From Actinacidiphila yanglinensis (lineage in GTDB: Bacteria; Actinomycetota; Actinomycetes; Streptomycetales; Streptomycetaceae): a stretch of 64,000 bases of DNA. Where the stretch lies: assembly GCF_900107965.1 (NCBI RefSeq), contig NZ_FNVU01000020.1, positions 1 through 64,000 of the forward strand, given 5' to 3'. A program made the position numbers and the translations under genes. Below the pieces are notes generated by a model, which did not search any database, had not been told where the DNA came from, and was given only the letters and a program-made list of their open reading frames with translations. Numbering within the stretch: the first letter of the stretch is position 1; the number at the start of each line of letters is the position of its first letter. Shown piece by piece: positions 32,998-41,852 of this stretch.

Positions 32998-33702
32998 ATG
33001 GCACTGGCAACGCGGACCGACCGGCGGCCGCCCCCGTTGAGGACGGCGTGGGACTCCACCCTCGGCAAGAAGACGGTCATGGCGGTGAGCGGCCTGGTCA
33101 TGCTGCTCTACCTGGTCGCCCACATGCTGGGCAACCTCAAGATCTTCTTCGGCCCCGACGACTACAACGGCTACGCGCACTGGCTGCGCACCCTCGGCGA
33201 GCCGGCGCTGCACTACGAGTGGGCGCTGTGGATCATCCGGGTCGGCCTGACGGTCTCGGTCGTCGCGCACGGCGTGACCGCGTACCAGCTCAGCCGCCGC
33301 GACATCAAGGCCCGCCCGGTCGGCTACGCGCATCGCAAAGCGCGGTCCAGCTACGCCACCCGCACCATGCGCTGGGGCGGGATCATCCTCGCGCTGTTCA
33401 TCGTCTGGCACCTGCTGGACCTGACCACGCTGACCGTGAACCGCAACGCGCAGCCCGGCCACCCCTACCAGAACGTCGAGGCGACCTTCCACACCTGGTA
33501 CGGCGACGTCATCTACATCGTGGCGATGCTCGCGCTCGGACTGCACATCCGGCACGGCTTCTGGAGCGCCGCGCAGACGCTCGGCGCGGGCAACCGCCGC
33601 CGCGACCGCGTACTGAAGGCCGCCGCCACCGGGCTGGCCGTGCTGCTGACAGCCGGCTTCATCGCCGTGCCGGTCGGTGTCATGACCGGAACCGTCCACT
33701 GA
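32998..33702 (+). CDS. sdhC: Succinate dehydrogenase cytochrome b subunit (SdhC, b558 type)
   Basis: 234 residues from ATG 32998. Five hydrophobic segments with heme-ligand His residues (YLVAHMLGNLKIFFG, LTVSVVAHGVTAYQL, LFIVWHLLDLTTL, LALGLHIRHGFWSA) match the single-subunit di-heme anchor of three-subunit succinate:quinone oxidoreductases used by actinomycetes. First gene of sdhC-sdhA-sdhB, ten bases before sdhA. Confidence 0.92.
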   Translation: MALATRTDRRPPPLRTAWDSTLGKKTVMAVSGLVMLLYLVAHMLGNLKIFFGPDDYNGYAHWLRTLGEPALHYEWALWIIRVGLTVSVVAHGVTAYQLSRRDIKARPVGYAHRKARSSYATRTMRWGGIILALFIVWHLLDLTTLTVNRNAQPGHPYQNVEATFHTWYGDVIYIVAMLALGLHIRHGFWSAAQTLGAGNRRRDRVLKAAATGLAVLLTAGFIAVPVGVMTGTVH

Positions 33703-33712
33703 GGGAGCCGAG

Positions 33713-35662
33713 TTGACCGACTACACCCGCTACAGCACCGGCGCACCCGTCGCCGACACCACGGCGCCCGACGGGCCGATCGAGGACCGCTGGGACACCC
33801 GCCGCTTCACCGCGAAGCTCGTCAACCCCGCCAACCGCCGCAAGCACACCGTGATCGTGGTCGGCACCGGGCTGGCCGGCGGATCCGCGGGCGCCACCCT
33901 GGCCGAACAGGGCTACCACGTCGTGCAGTTCTGCTACCAGGACTCCCCGCGCCGGGCGCACTCCATCGCCGCGCAGGGCGGTATCAACGCCGCGAAGAAC
34001 TACCGCAACGACGGCGACTCGATCCACCGGCTCTTCTACGACACCGTCAAGGGCGGCGACTTCCGCGCCCGCGAGTCCAACGTGCGGCGGCTGGCGCAGA
34101 TCTCGGTGGAGATCATCGACCAGTGCGTGGCGCAGGGCGTGCCCTTCGCCCGCGAGTACGGCGGCCTGCTCGACACCCGCTCCTTCGGCGGGGTCCAGGT
34201 CTCCCGCACCTTCTACGCCCGCGGCCAGACCGGGCAGCAGCTCCTGCTCGGCGCCTACCAGGCGCTGTCCCGGCAGATCGCGGCCGGCACCGTGGAGATC
34301 CACCCGCGCACCGAGATGCTGGACCTGGTGGTCGTCGAAGGCCGGGCCCGCGGCATCGTCGCCCGCGACCTGGTCACCGGCGAGCTCACCACCCACCTCG
34401 CCGACGCGGTCGTGCTCGCCTCAGGCGGCTACGGCAACGTCTTCTACCTGTCCACGAACGCGATGAACTCCAACGCCACCGCGATCTGGCGGGCCCACCG
34501 CCGCGGCGCCTACTTCGCCAACCCCTGCTTCACCCAGATCCACCCCACCTGCATCCCGCGCACCGGCGACCACCAGTCGAAGCTGACGCTGATGAGCGAG
34601 TCGCTGCGCAACGACGGCCGGATCTGGGTGCCCAAGGCGGCGGGTGACACCCGGGCGCCCGCGGACATCCCCGAGTCCGAGCGCGACTACTACCTGGAGC
34701 GGATCTACCCCTCCTTCGGCAACCTGGTGCCGCGCGACATCGCCTCCCGTGCCGCGAAGAACGTCTGCGACGAGGGCCGCGGCGTCGGCCCCGGTGGGCA
34801 GGGCGTCTACCTCGACTTCGCCGACGCGATCGCCCGCCTGGGCCGCCGCGCCGTCGAGGAGCGGTACGGCAACCTCTTCGAGATGTACGCGCGGATCACC
34901 GCGGAGAACCCGTACGAGGTGCCGATGCGGATCTACCCGGCCGTGCACTACACCATGGGCGGCCTGTGGGTGGACTACGACCTGCAGACCACCGTGCCCG
35001 GGCTCTTCGCGATCGGCGAGGCGAACTTCTCCGACCACGGCGCGAACCGGCTGGGCGCGTCCGCCCTCATGCAGGGACTGGCCGACGGCTACTTCGTGCT
35101 GCCGGCGACGCTCAACGACTACCTCGCCCGGCACCCGGCCGCCGACCCGATCGACCCCGCGCACCCCGCCGTCGTCGAGGCGCTGACCGGGACCGAGGAG
35201 CGGCTGCACCGGCTGGTGAGCGTCGACGGCGACCGGACCGCGGACTCCTTCCACCGCGAACTCGGCGAGCTGATGTGGGAGTTCTGCGGGATGTCGCGGA
35301 CCGAGCACGGCCTGCGCAAGGCGCTGGAGCGGATCCCGCAGATCCGCGAGGAGTTCTGGCGGCGGATCAAGGTGCCCGGCACCGAGGCCGAGTTCAACCA
35401 GTCCCTGGAGCGCGCCAACCGCGTCGTGGACTACCTCGAACTCGCCGAGCTGATGTGCCTGGACGCGCTGCACCGCGCCGAGTCCTGCGGCGGCCACTTC
35501 CGCGAGGAGTCGCAGACCTCCGACGGCGAGGCCGCCCGCCGCGACGACGAGTTCAGCTACGCCGCCGCCTGGGAGTTCGCCGGCACCGGGCAGCCGCCCG
35601 TGCTGCACCAGGAGGAACTCTCCTTCGACTACGTCCATCCCACCCAGCGGAGCTACGCATGA
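33713..35662 (+). CDS. sdhA: Succinate dehydrogenase flavoprotein subunit
   Basis: 649 residues, TTG start with GGGAGCCG upstream. FAD-binding HTVIVVGTGLAGGSAGATLAEQG, the covalent-flavin His region RAHSIAAQGGINAAKN, the active-site HPTCIPRTGDH and the substrate loop (YTMGGLWVDYDLQTTVPGLF) are present. It oxidises succinate to fumarate at the inner face of the membrane. Its stop overlaps sdhB (ATGA). Confidence 0.95.
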   Translation: MTDYTRYSTGAPVADTTAPDGPIEDRWDTRRFTAKLVNPANRRKHTVIVVGTGLAGGSAGATLAEQGYHVVQFCYQDSPRRAHSIAAQGGINAAKNYRNDGDSIHRLFYDTVKGGDFRARESNVRRLAQISVEIIDQCVAQGVPFAREYGGLLDTRSFGGVQVSRTFYARGQTGQQLLLGAYQALSRQIAAGTVEIHPRTEMLDLVVVEGRARGIVARDLVTGELTTHLADAVVLASGGYGNVFYLSTNAMNSNATAIWRAHRRGAYFANPCFTQIHPTCIPRTGDHQSKLTLMSESLRNDGRIWVPKAAGDTRAPADIPESERDYYLERIYPSFGNLVPRDIASRAAKNVCDEGRGVGPGGQGVYLDFADAIARLGRRAVEERYGNLFEMYARITAENPYEVPMRIYPAVHYTMGGLWVDYDLQTTVPGLFAIGEANFSDHGANRLGASALMQGLADGYFVLPATLNDYLARHPAADPIDPAHPAVVEALTGTEERLHRLVSVDGDRTADSFHRELGELMWEFCGMSRTEHGLRKALERIPQIREEFWRRIKVPGTEAEFNQSLERANRVVDYLELAELMCLDALHRAESCGGHFREESQTSDGEAARRDDEFSYAAAWEFAGTGQPPVLHQEELSFDYVHPTQRSYA

Positions 35663-36411
35663 GGCTCACCCTGCGCATCTGGCGGCAGAAGAACGCCGCC
35701 GCCCCCGGCGGCATGACCGCGTACGAGGTCGACGGCATCTCACCCGACATGTCCTTCCTGGAGGTCCTCGACACCCTCAACGAGCGGCTCACCCTGGAGG
35801 GCGAGGACCCGGTCGCCTTCGACCACGACTGCCGCGAGGGCATCTGCGGTGCCTGCGGCGTCGTCATCAACGGCGACGCCCACGGCCCCGAACGCACCAC
35901 GAGCTGCCAGCTCCACATGCGCTCCTTCCGCGACGGCGACACCATCGACGTCGAACCCTGGCGTTCCGCCGCCTTCCCGGTCGTCCGCGACCTGGTCGTG
36001 GACCGCTCCGCCTTCGACCGGATCATCGCGGCCGGCGGCTACGTCTCGGTGCCCACCGGCGCGGCGCCCGAGGCGCACGCCACGCCCGTGCCCAAGCCGG
36101 ACGCCGACCGCGCCTTCGAGCACGCCGAGTGCATCGGCTGCGGCGCCTGCGTGGCCGCCTGCCCCAACGGCTCGGCGATGCTCTTCACCTCCGCGAAGGT
36201 CAACCACCTCGCCGCCCTCCCGCAGGGCGGACCGGAGCGCGAGACCCGGGTGCTGGACATGGTCGGGCAGATGGACGCCGAGGGCTTCGGCGGCTGCACC
36301 CTCACCGGCGAGTGCGCCACCGCCTGTCCCAAGGGCATCCCGCTGATGTCGATCACCGCGATGAACAAGGAATGGCTGCGCGCCAACCGCCGGGCCGGCC
36401 GCACCCGTTGA
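35659..36411 (+). CDS. sdhB: Succinate dehydrogenase iron-sulfur subunit
   Basis: 250 residues. Cys clusters are all present: CREGICGACG plus a later Cys for [2Fe-2S], CIGCGACVAACPNG for [4Fe-4S], and CTLTGECATACPKGIP for [3Fe-4S]. Starts within the sdhA stop, so synthesis is coupled. Carries electrons from SdhA to the heme b subunit. The operon looks complete for a three-subunit type enzyme; streptomycetes often carry a second, four-subunit enzyme elsewhere. Confidence 0.95.
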   Translation: MRLTLRIWRQKNAAAPGGMTAYEVDGISPDMSFLEVLDTLNERLTLEGEDPVAFDHDCREGICGACGVVINGDAHGPERTTSCQLHMRSFRDGDTIDVEPWRSAAFPVVRDLVVDRSAFDRIIAAGGYVSVPTGAAPEAHATPVPKPDADRAFEHAECIGCGACVAACPNGSAMLFTSAKVNHLAALPQGGPERETRVLDMVGQMDAEGFGGCTLTGECATACPKGIPLMSITAMNKEWLRANRRAGRTR

Positions 36412-36472
36412 CGGCGCGACCGGCGGGACCGGCGGGACCGGCGTCACCGCGCCCGCCGGGAGCGTGGACCCG

Positions 36473-38536
36473 TCAGCCGCTGACGCTCGGCGCGCCGTTC
36501 TCCAGGTGGCCGGTGAAGCGCTGCGACCAGGTGCTGTCCGAGCTCACGGTGACGGTCATGTCGTACCAGCCGTTGTTGAGGGCGACGGCGTTGAAGTAGT
36601 CGTCGACGTGGGCGCCCGCGGCGACCTGGTACGTCCAGGGGCCGTCGGTGCGGTAGTTGGTGCTGGTGACGGTGAACGTGACCGGCGCCGTCCCGTTGTT
36701 GGTGAGGGTGAACCAGAGGGCGAGCTTGCCGGTGCTGCTGGTGACGGCGTAGTACGCCTTGGCGGCCGCGTCCTTGCCGGGCTTGGTGGTGTCGCCCTGG
36801 AAGCGGCGCAGGAAGCGGTTGGGGCCGGTGACGGTCAGGTCGTAGCGGCCGTTGCCGTAGTTGGTCCCGCAGTTGAAGAAGTCGGTGGTCGCGGCTGCCT
36901 GGGCGACGGTGTACTGCCAGGGGCCGCCGGTGCGGTAGGCGTTGGCGTACGCCGCGAAGTGCACCGGGCGGGTCGATCGGGCGTCGGTGTTGTCCATCGC
37001 CAGCCAGACCTTGGTGACGCCGCCGGAGTCGAACTCGATGTGGTCGAGGTTGGCGTTGGGCTGGTACGGCAGCGCGCGGGCGGGCCGGGTGCCGGACTCC
37101 TGGACGGGCAGCGCGTTGTTCACCGGAGCCGGGTTGGGCAGCGGCGCGCAGGTGGCCTCGCCGATCACCGCGCTCGTGTCGGGCAGCGAGGGCAGCCCGG
37201 TCACGGGGTGGGCGAAGTCGAAGGCGGAGGTGAGGTCGCCGCAGATCTGGCGGCGCCAGGCGCTGATGCCCGGGCAGGTCGCGGGTTTTCCGAGGGCGGC
37301 GGTCCACGTCTCCAGGAAGCGCAGCACCGAGGTGTGGTCGAAGACCTCGGAGTCGACCCAGCCGCCGCGGCTCCAGGGCGAGATGGCGATCATCGGGACG
37401 CGGATGCCGAGGCCGATCGGGGTACCGCTGTAGAACTCGCCGGTGGTGCCGCTGACCGGGACCGGCGGCGGCACGTGGTCGAAGAACCCGTCGTTCTCGT
37501 CGTAGTTGAGGAAGAGGATCGACGCGTTGTAGACGTTCGGGTCGGCGTTGAGCGCGTCGAGGAGCATGTGCACGAAGTGCGCGCCGTCGTCGGGGGTTGC
37601 GTACGGGTGCTCGGAGGAGCCCTCGTCGGCGACCACCCAGGAGACCTGGGGGAGCGTGCCGGCCAGCACGTCGGCCTTGATCGCGGCGGCGATGTCGTCC
37701 GGCGTCCTGCCGGTGACCTTCGGCACGGAGCCCATGCCCTTGGTGGCGAGGGCGCTGCCGGCGGCAGCGGAGGTGAAGGCGGTGAAGTAGGCCAGCGCGT
37801 TGTCGGAGAAGTTGTCCGCGGCGTTCTGGTAGACCTTCCAGCTCACGCCGGCGTTCTGGAGCGCCTCGGCGTAGGTCTGCCAGCGCAGGCCGGACTCGTC
37901 GCCGCCGTCGTAGGCGGGACCGCCGCTTCTGCCGTCCGGGTCGATCTGGCCGCTCCAGTGGAAGGTGCGGTTGGGACCGGTGGCGCTCAGGGTGGAGGCG
38001 AAGTAGGCGTCGCAGACGGTGTAGTTGTCGGCGAGCGCGTAGTGGAACGGGATGTCCGCGCGCCCCAGGTGGCCGAGCGTGCGGACGTTGCCCTTGGCGG
38101 CGACCCAGCCGTCCATCTTCCCGCCGTTCCACGCGGCGTGCTGGTCGGCCCAGCCGTGCGCGAGGTCGCCGTTGCACTGGGCCAGCCGCTCGGGGTCCGC
38201 GCCGCCGGCCCGCTCGGTGGCGCTGAACTGCCACGGGTACTGCCGGCTCGCGCCGTTGGGCTGGTTGAAGACGCTGTAGCCGCCGGCGATCTGGATCGCG
38301 CTGCGGTCGGCGTAGCCGCGCACGCCCTTCAGGGTGCCGAAGTAGTGGTCGAAACTGCGGTTCTCCTGCATGAGGATCACGATGTGCTTGGCGTCGGTCA
38401 GGGTGCCGGTGGCCGCCGGCGCGGCCGGAGCGGTGGACGGGGAGGAGGCGGTGGCCTCCGCCGCCCCGCCGACCGTTGCCGCCGCGGCCGCCGCCGCGGA
38501 CAGGGCCATGAACTTCCTGCGACTGACGTCACTCAT
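36473..38536 (-). CDS. plcC: Second phosphocholine-specific phospholipase C, Tat-exported
   Basis: 687 residues. Signal SRRKFMALSAAAAAAATVGG; catalytic motifs HIVILMQENRSFDHYFGTL, SATGPNRTFHWSG, FLNYDENDGFFDHVPPP and EVFDHTSVLRFLETW. Two DUF756-like C-terminal domains (about 490-585, 595-687), each with an R/N-F-L-R-R/Q-F and NNGWYDMTV pattern. It is a diverged paralogue of the gene at 28988, from which it is separated by the AraC, LysR and sdh genes. Role: extracellular lipid hydrolysis and phosphate release. Confidence 0.92.
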   Translation of the reverse strand: MSDVSRRKFMALSAAAAAAATVGGAAEATASSPSTAPAAPAATGTLTDAKHIVILMQENRSFDHYFGTLKGVRGYADRSAIQIAGGYSVFNQPNGASRQYPWQFSATERAGGADPERLAQCNGDLAHGWADQHAAWNGGKMDGWVAAKGNVRTLGHLGRADIPFHYALADNYTVCDAYFASTLSATGPNRTFHWSGQIDPDGRSGGPAYDGGDESGLRWQTYAEALQNAGVSWKVYQNAADNFSDNALAYFTAFTSAAAGSALATKGMGSVPKVTGRTPDDIAAAIKADVLAGTLPQVSWVVADEGSSEHPYATPDDGAHFVHMLLDALNADPNVYNASILFLNYDENDGFFDHVPPPVPVSGTTGEFYSGTPIGLGIRVPMIAISPWSRGGWVDSEVFDHTSVLRFLETWTAALGKPATCPGISAWRRQICGDLTSAFDFAHPVTGLPSLPDTSAVIGEATCAPLPNPAPVNNALPVQESGTRPARALPYQPNANLDHIEFDSGGVTKVWLAMDNTDARSTRPVHFAAYANAYRTGGPWQYTVAQAAATTDFFNCGTNYGNGRYDLTVTGPNRFLRRFQGDTTKPGKDAAAKAYYAVTSSTGKLALWFTLTNNGTAPVTFTVTSTNYRTDGPWTYQVAAGAHVDDYFNAVALNNGWYDMTVTVSSDSTWSQRFTGHLENGAPSVSG

Positions 38537-38587
38537 GCGGTCCGCCGATCAGTGGAGTTGTGGGGTGACTCACTGTGCTGGCAGTGC

Positions 38588-38617
38588 ATGGTGCTGGGGT
38601 GAATGGAACACTGTCAA
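38588..38617 (-). promoter_or_regulatory. Candidate promoter of the second phospholipase gene
   Basis: A consensus TTGACA (38617-38612 on the minus strand) with a weaker CACCAT -10 after 18 bp, 52 bp before the ATG. One ATTCACCCC element lies in the spacer but no second PHO unit is in register. Confidence 0.4.
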
Positions 38618-38744
38618 TCCCTTACGGGGCCGGGAAGAACTCCGCAACCCGGCCCGGGGCGCGCCGGGCCGGCGCCCGCGGCCCGCTGACCGGGGCGGAC
38701 CCGGGCCCGAACGCGCCCCAGCCAAAGGTCTGTTGGGGAACCAT

Positions 38745-39518
38745 TTACTCCGGCGTGACGTAGGCGCCGGAGATTCCTCCGTCGACCATGAACGTCGAGG
38801 CGGTGATGAACGACGAGTCGTCGCTGGCGAGGAACGCGACCGAGGCCGCCAGCTCCTCGGGCTCTGCGAACCGCCCGAGCGGGATGTGCACCAGGCGGCG
38901 GGCGGCCCGCTCCGGGTCCTTCGCGAACAGCTCCTGCAGTAGCGGGGTGTTGACCGGACCCGGGCACAGCGCGTTCACCCGGATACCCTCCCGCGCGAAC
39001 TGCACCCCCAGCTCCCGGCTCATCGACAGCACGGCGCCCTTGGACGCGGAGTACGAGATCTGCGAGGTCGCCGCGCCCATCACCGCCACGAACGAGGCGG
39101 TGTTGATGATCGAGCCCTTCCCCTGCCGCTGCATGTGCGGGATGGCGTACTTGCAGCACAGGTAGACGCTGGTCAGGTTCACCTCCTGGACCCGCCGCCA
39201 CGCCTCCAGGCCGGTGGTCAGGATCGAGTCGTCCTCCGGCGGCGAGATCCCCGCGTTGTTGAAGGCGATGTCGAGCCGGCCGTAGCGCTCCACCGCCGTG
39301 TCGAACACGGCCCGTACGGCGGCCTCGTCGGTGACGTCGGCCCTGACGAACAGGCCGCCGACCTCCTTGGCCGCGGCGTCACCGGTGGTCTCGTCCACGT
39401 CGACGCAGACCACCCGGGCCCCCTCGGCGGCCAGCCGGCGGGCGCTGGCCAGGCCGATGCCGCTGCCGGCCCCGGTGATCACGGCGACACGGCCGTCCAA
39501 GCGTTGTGCGAGCGTCAT
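38745..39518 (-). CDS. Short-chain dehydrogenase/reductase (amine-catabolism operon)
   Basis: 257 residues, classical SDR. Cofactor motif ITGAGSGIGLASARRLA with VCVDVDETTG (Asp after β2, NAD preference), NNAG at about 90, catalytic Ser (NTASFVAVMG region), YSASKGA (Y-x-x-x-K) and the C-terminal SSFITASTFMVDGG. The last gene of the operon, four bases after the aldehyde dehydrogenase stop. Its exact step in amine degradation is unknown; similar genes are annotated as 3-oxoacyl reductases in related clusters. Confidence 0.9.
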   Translation of the reverse strand: MTLAQRLDGRVAVITGAGSGIGLASARRLAAEGARVVCVDVDETTGDAAAKEVGGLFVRADVTDEAAVRAVFDTAVERYGRLDIAFNNAGISPPEDDSILTTGLEAWRRVQEVNLTSVYLCCKYAIPHMQRQGKGSIINTASFVAVMGAATSQISYSASKGAVLSMSRELGVQFAREGIRVNALCPGPVNTPLLQELFAKDPERAARRLVHIPLGRFAEPEELAASVAFLASDDSSFITASTFMVDGGISGAYVTPE

Positions 39519-39522
39519 CGGC

Positions 39523-40923
39523 TCATTCCTCCGTGGAGATGAAGACGTTCTTGGTCTCGGTGAAGGCGTCGAGCGCGTCCGGGCCCAGCTCGCGGCCGAG
39601 ACCGGACTGCTTGAACCCGCCGAACGGCGTCGAGTAGCGCACCGAGGAGTGCGAGTTGACCGACAGGTTGCCGGCGTCGACGGCCCGGGCGACCCGGATC
39701 GCCCGCCCGACGTCGCGGGTCCAGATCGACCCGGACAGGCCGTACGGGGTGTCGTTGGCGATGTGCACCGCGTCCTGCTCGTCGGCGAAGGGCACCACGC
39801 TCACCACCGGCCCGAAGATCTCCTCGGTGAACGCGGGGTCGTCCGGCCGCACCGGCGCGAGCACCGTCGGCGGGAACCAGAAGCCCGGCCCGTCCGGCGC
39901 GCTGCCCCGGAAGGCGACCGGCGCCTCCTCGGGTACGTACCCGGCCACGGCGGCGCGCCTGGCGGCCGAGATCAGCGGCCCCATGTCGGTCGCCGGATCC
40001 GCCGGGTCGCCGACCCGTACCGCCTTGACCGCGGGCTCCAGCAGCGCCATGAAGTCGTCGAGCACCTCCCGCTGGACCAGGATGCGCGAGCGTGCGCAGC
40101 AGTCCTGCCCGGCGTTGTCGAAGACGGCGGACGGCGCCGTCGCCGCGGCCCTCGCCAGATCCGCGTCGGCGAACACGATGTTGGCGCTCTTCCCGCCCAA
40201 CTCCAGCGTCACCGGCTTCACCTGAGCCGCGCACCCGGCCATGATCTCCTTGCCGACCCGGGTGGAGCCGGTGAAGACGACCTTGCGGACGTCCGGATGG
40301 GTGACGAAGCGGCGCCCGACGACGTCGCCCCGGCCGGGCAGCACCTCCAGCACCCCGGGAGGAAGGCCGGCCTCCAGGGCCAGCTCGCCCAGCCGGATCG
40401 CGGTCAGCGGGGTCAGTTCCGCGGGCTTGAGCACCACGGTGTTGCCCGCCGCCAGCGCGGGCGCCAGCGCCCATCCGGCGATCGGCATCGGGAAGTTCCA
40501 CGGCACGATGACACCGACCACGCCGAGCGGTTCGTGGAAGGTGATGTCCAGGCCGCCCGCCACCGGGATCTGCCGGCCGGACTGCCGCTCGGGGGCCGCC
40601 GCGTAGTACTCGAGCACGTCCCGGACGTTGCCCGCCTCCCAGCGCGCGTTGCCCACGGTGTGCCCCGCGTTGGCCACTTCGAGGTCGGCCAGGTGGGTGA
40701 GGTCGGCGTCCACGGCGGCGGCGAACGCCCGGAGCAGCCGGGCGCGGTCGGCCGGTGCCACCCGGCGCCACGTCGCGAACGCCGCGTGGCTGCGGGCGAC
40801 GGCCGCGTCCGTCTCGGCCGGCCCGGCCATCGGCACCGTGGTGAGGATCTCCTCGGTGGCCGGGTTGACGACCGGCCAGGGCCCGTCCGCCGGGGCGGGC
40901 GCGGGGATGCGGGGTCGGGGCAT
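39523..40923 (-). CDS. Aldehyde dehydrogenase, PuuC-like
   Basis: 466 residues. Motifs: VIVPWNFPMPIAGWALAPAL, VFTGSTRVGKEIM (NAD binding), LELGGKSANIVF with catalytic Glu, NAGQDCCARSRI with the catalytic Cys, and EEIFGPVVSVVPF. Its ATG overlaps the hydrolase stop by one base. In the γ-glutamylation route it would oxidise a γ-glutamyl aldehyde to the acid before the hydrolase releases glutamate. Confidence 0.92.
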   Translation of the reverse strand: MPRPRIPAPAPADGPWPVVNPATEEILTTVPMAGPAETDAAVARSHAAFATWRRVAPADRARLLRAFAAAVDADLTHLADLEVANAGHTVGNARWEAGNVRDVLEYYAAAPERQSGRQIPVAGGLDITFHEPLGVVGVIVPWNFPMPIAGWALAPALAAGNTVVLKPAELTPLTAIRLGELALEAGLPPGVLEVLPGRGDVVGRRFVTHPDVRKVVFTGSTRVGKEIMAGCAAQVKPVTLELGGKSANIVFADADLARAAATAPSAVFDNAGQDCCARSRILVQREVLDDFMALLEPAVKAVRVGDPADPATDMGPLISAARRAAVAGYVPEEAPVAFRGSAPDGPGFWFPPTVLAPVRPDDPAFTEEIFGPVVSVVPFADEQDAVHIANDTPYGLSGSIWTRDVGRAIRVARAVDAGNLSVNSHSSVRYSTPFGGFKQSGLGRELGPDALDAFTETKNVFISTEE

Positions 40924-41852
40924 CAGGAGTCCACCCTGTCGTGGGAGCGGTCGTCGCGGGCCGCCGTGCGCGGGCGGTGCGGCGTACCGGTGCGGTCGGT
41001 GGTGCGGTCGTGTTCCGTCGTGTCGCGGCCGGTCGGGCGGTCCGGGGCCGGCGCCTCCCGCTCAGCCCGATCCGCCGGCTGGGCCCGATCCGCTGGCTGG
41101 GCCGGGGCCGCCCGCTCGGCCCGGTCCGCGCGCTCCCCGCCGTCCGCGCGAGCGGTACGCACCGCCGCCACGAACCGGGTGAACAGCCGCGCGTCCGCCG
41201 CGTCCGCCTCGGGGTGCCACTGGACGCCGAGGGCGAACGTACGGCCGGGCAGCTCGACCGCCTCGACGGTCTCGTCCTCGCTCCAGGCCGCGGGCAGCAG
41301 CCCTGCGCCCAGGGCGGCGACCGCCTGGTGGTGGTAGCAGGACACCTCCGCGGAGGGCCCGAGGATGCCGCGCAGCGCGCTGCCGGGCCTGGTCCGTACC
41401 GTGCGCCGGCCGAAGGTCGCGGGCGCGGGCTGGTGCGCGCTGTCACCGACCCGGTCCGGCAGGTGCTGGACCAGCGTGCCGCCGAGGGCGACGTTGAGCA
41501 CCTGCATGCCGCGGCAGACCGCGAGCAGCGGCAGGTCACGGTCGAGCGCGCCGGCCAGTAGGCCGAACTCCCAGGCGTCGCGGGTCTCGTGGGGCGGGCC
41601 GGTGCGCGGGTGCGGCGCGGCGCCGTAGCGCGCCGGGTCGACGTCCGGCCCGCCCGCGAGCAGCAGGCCGTCGAGCCGGTCCAGCACGTCCCCGGCCCCG
41701 GCGGCCTGTGGGGGCAGGACGACCGCGGTGGCGCCCGCGCGGGTGACGGCCTCGACATAGGTGTGCGGGAGGAGGGCGGCGGGCTGCCGCCACACGCCCC
41801 AGGCCGCGTCGTCCAGGTAGCCGGTGATGCCGACCAGCGGGCGGGCCGTCAC
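40923..41852 (-). CDS. γ-glutamyl-amine hydrolase, PuuD-like class I glutamine amidotransferase
   Basis: 309 residues; GTG 41852 overlaps the ligase stop (GTGA). Peptidase C26 motifs: LLLAGGPDVDPARYG, LLAVCRGMQVLNVALGG (nucleophile Cys), YHHQAV and LGVQWHPEA (His-Glu of the triad). It should release glutamate from γ-glutamylated acids. The last 65 or so residues are an unusual Arg/Asp/Pro tail with short PADRA-like repeats that no family member needs; composition suggests recent repeat expansion. Confidence 0.88.
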   Translation of the reverse strand: MTARPLVGITGYLDDAAWGVWRQPAALLPHTYVEAVTRAGATAVVLPPQAAGAGDVLDRLDGLLLAGGPDVDPARYGAAPHPRTGPPHETRDAWEFGLLAGALDRDLPLLAVCRGMQVLNVALGGTLVQHLPDRVGDSAHQPAPATFGRRTVRTRPGSALRGILGPSAEVSCYHHQAVAALGAGLLPAAWSEDETVEAVELPGRTFALGVQWHPEADAADARLFTRFVAAVRTARADGGERADRAERAAPAQPADRAQPADRAEREAPAPDRPTGRDTTEHDRTTDRTGTPHRPRTAARDDRSHDRVDS

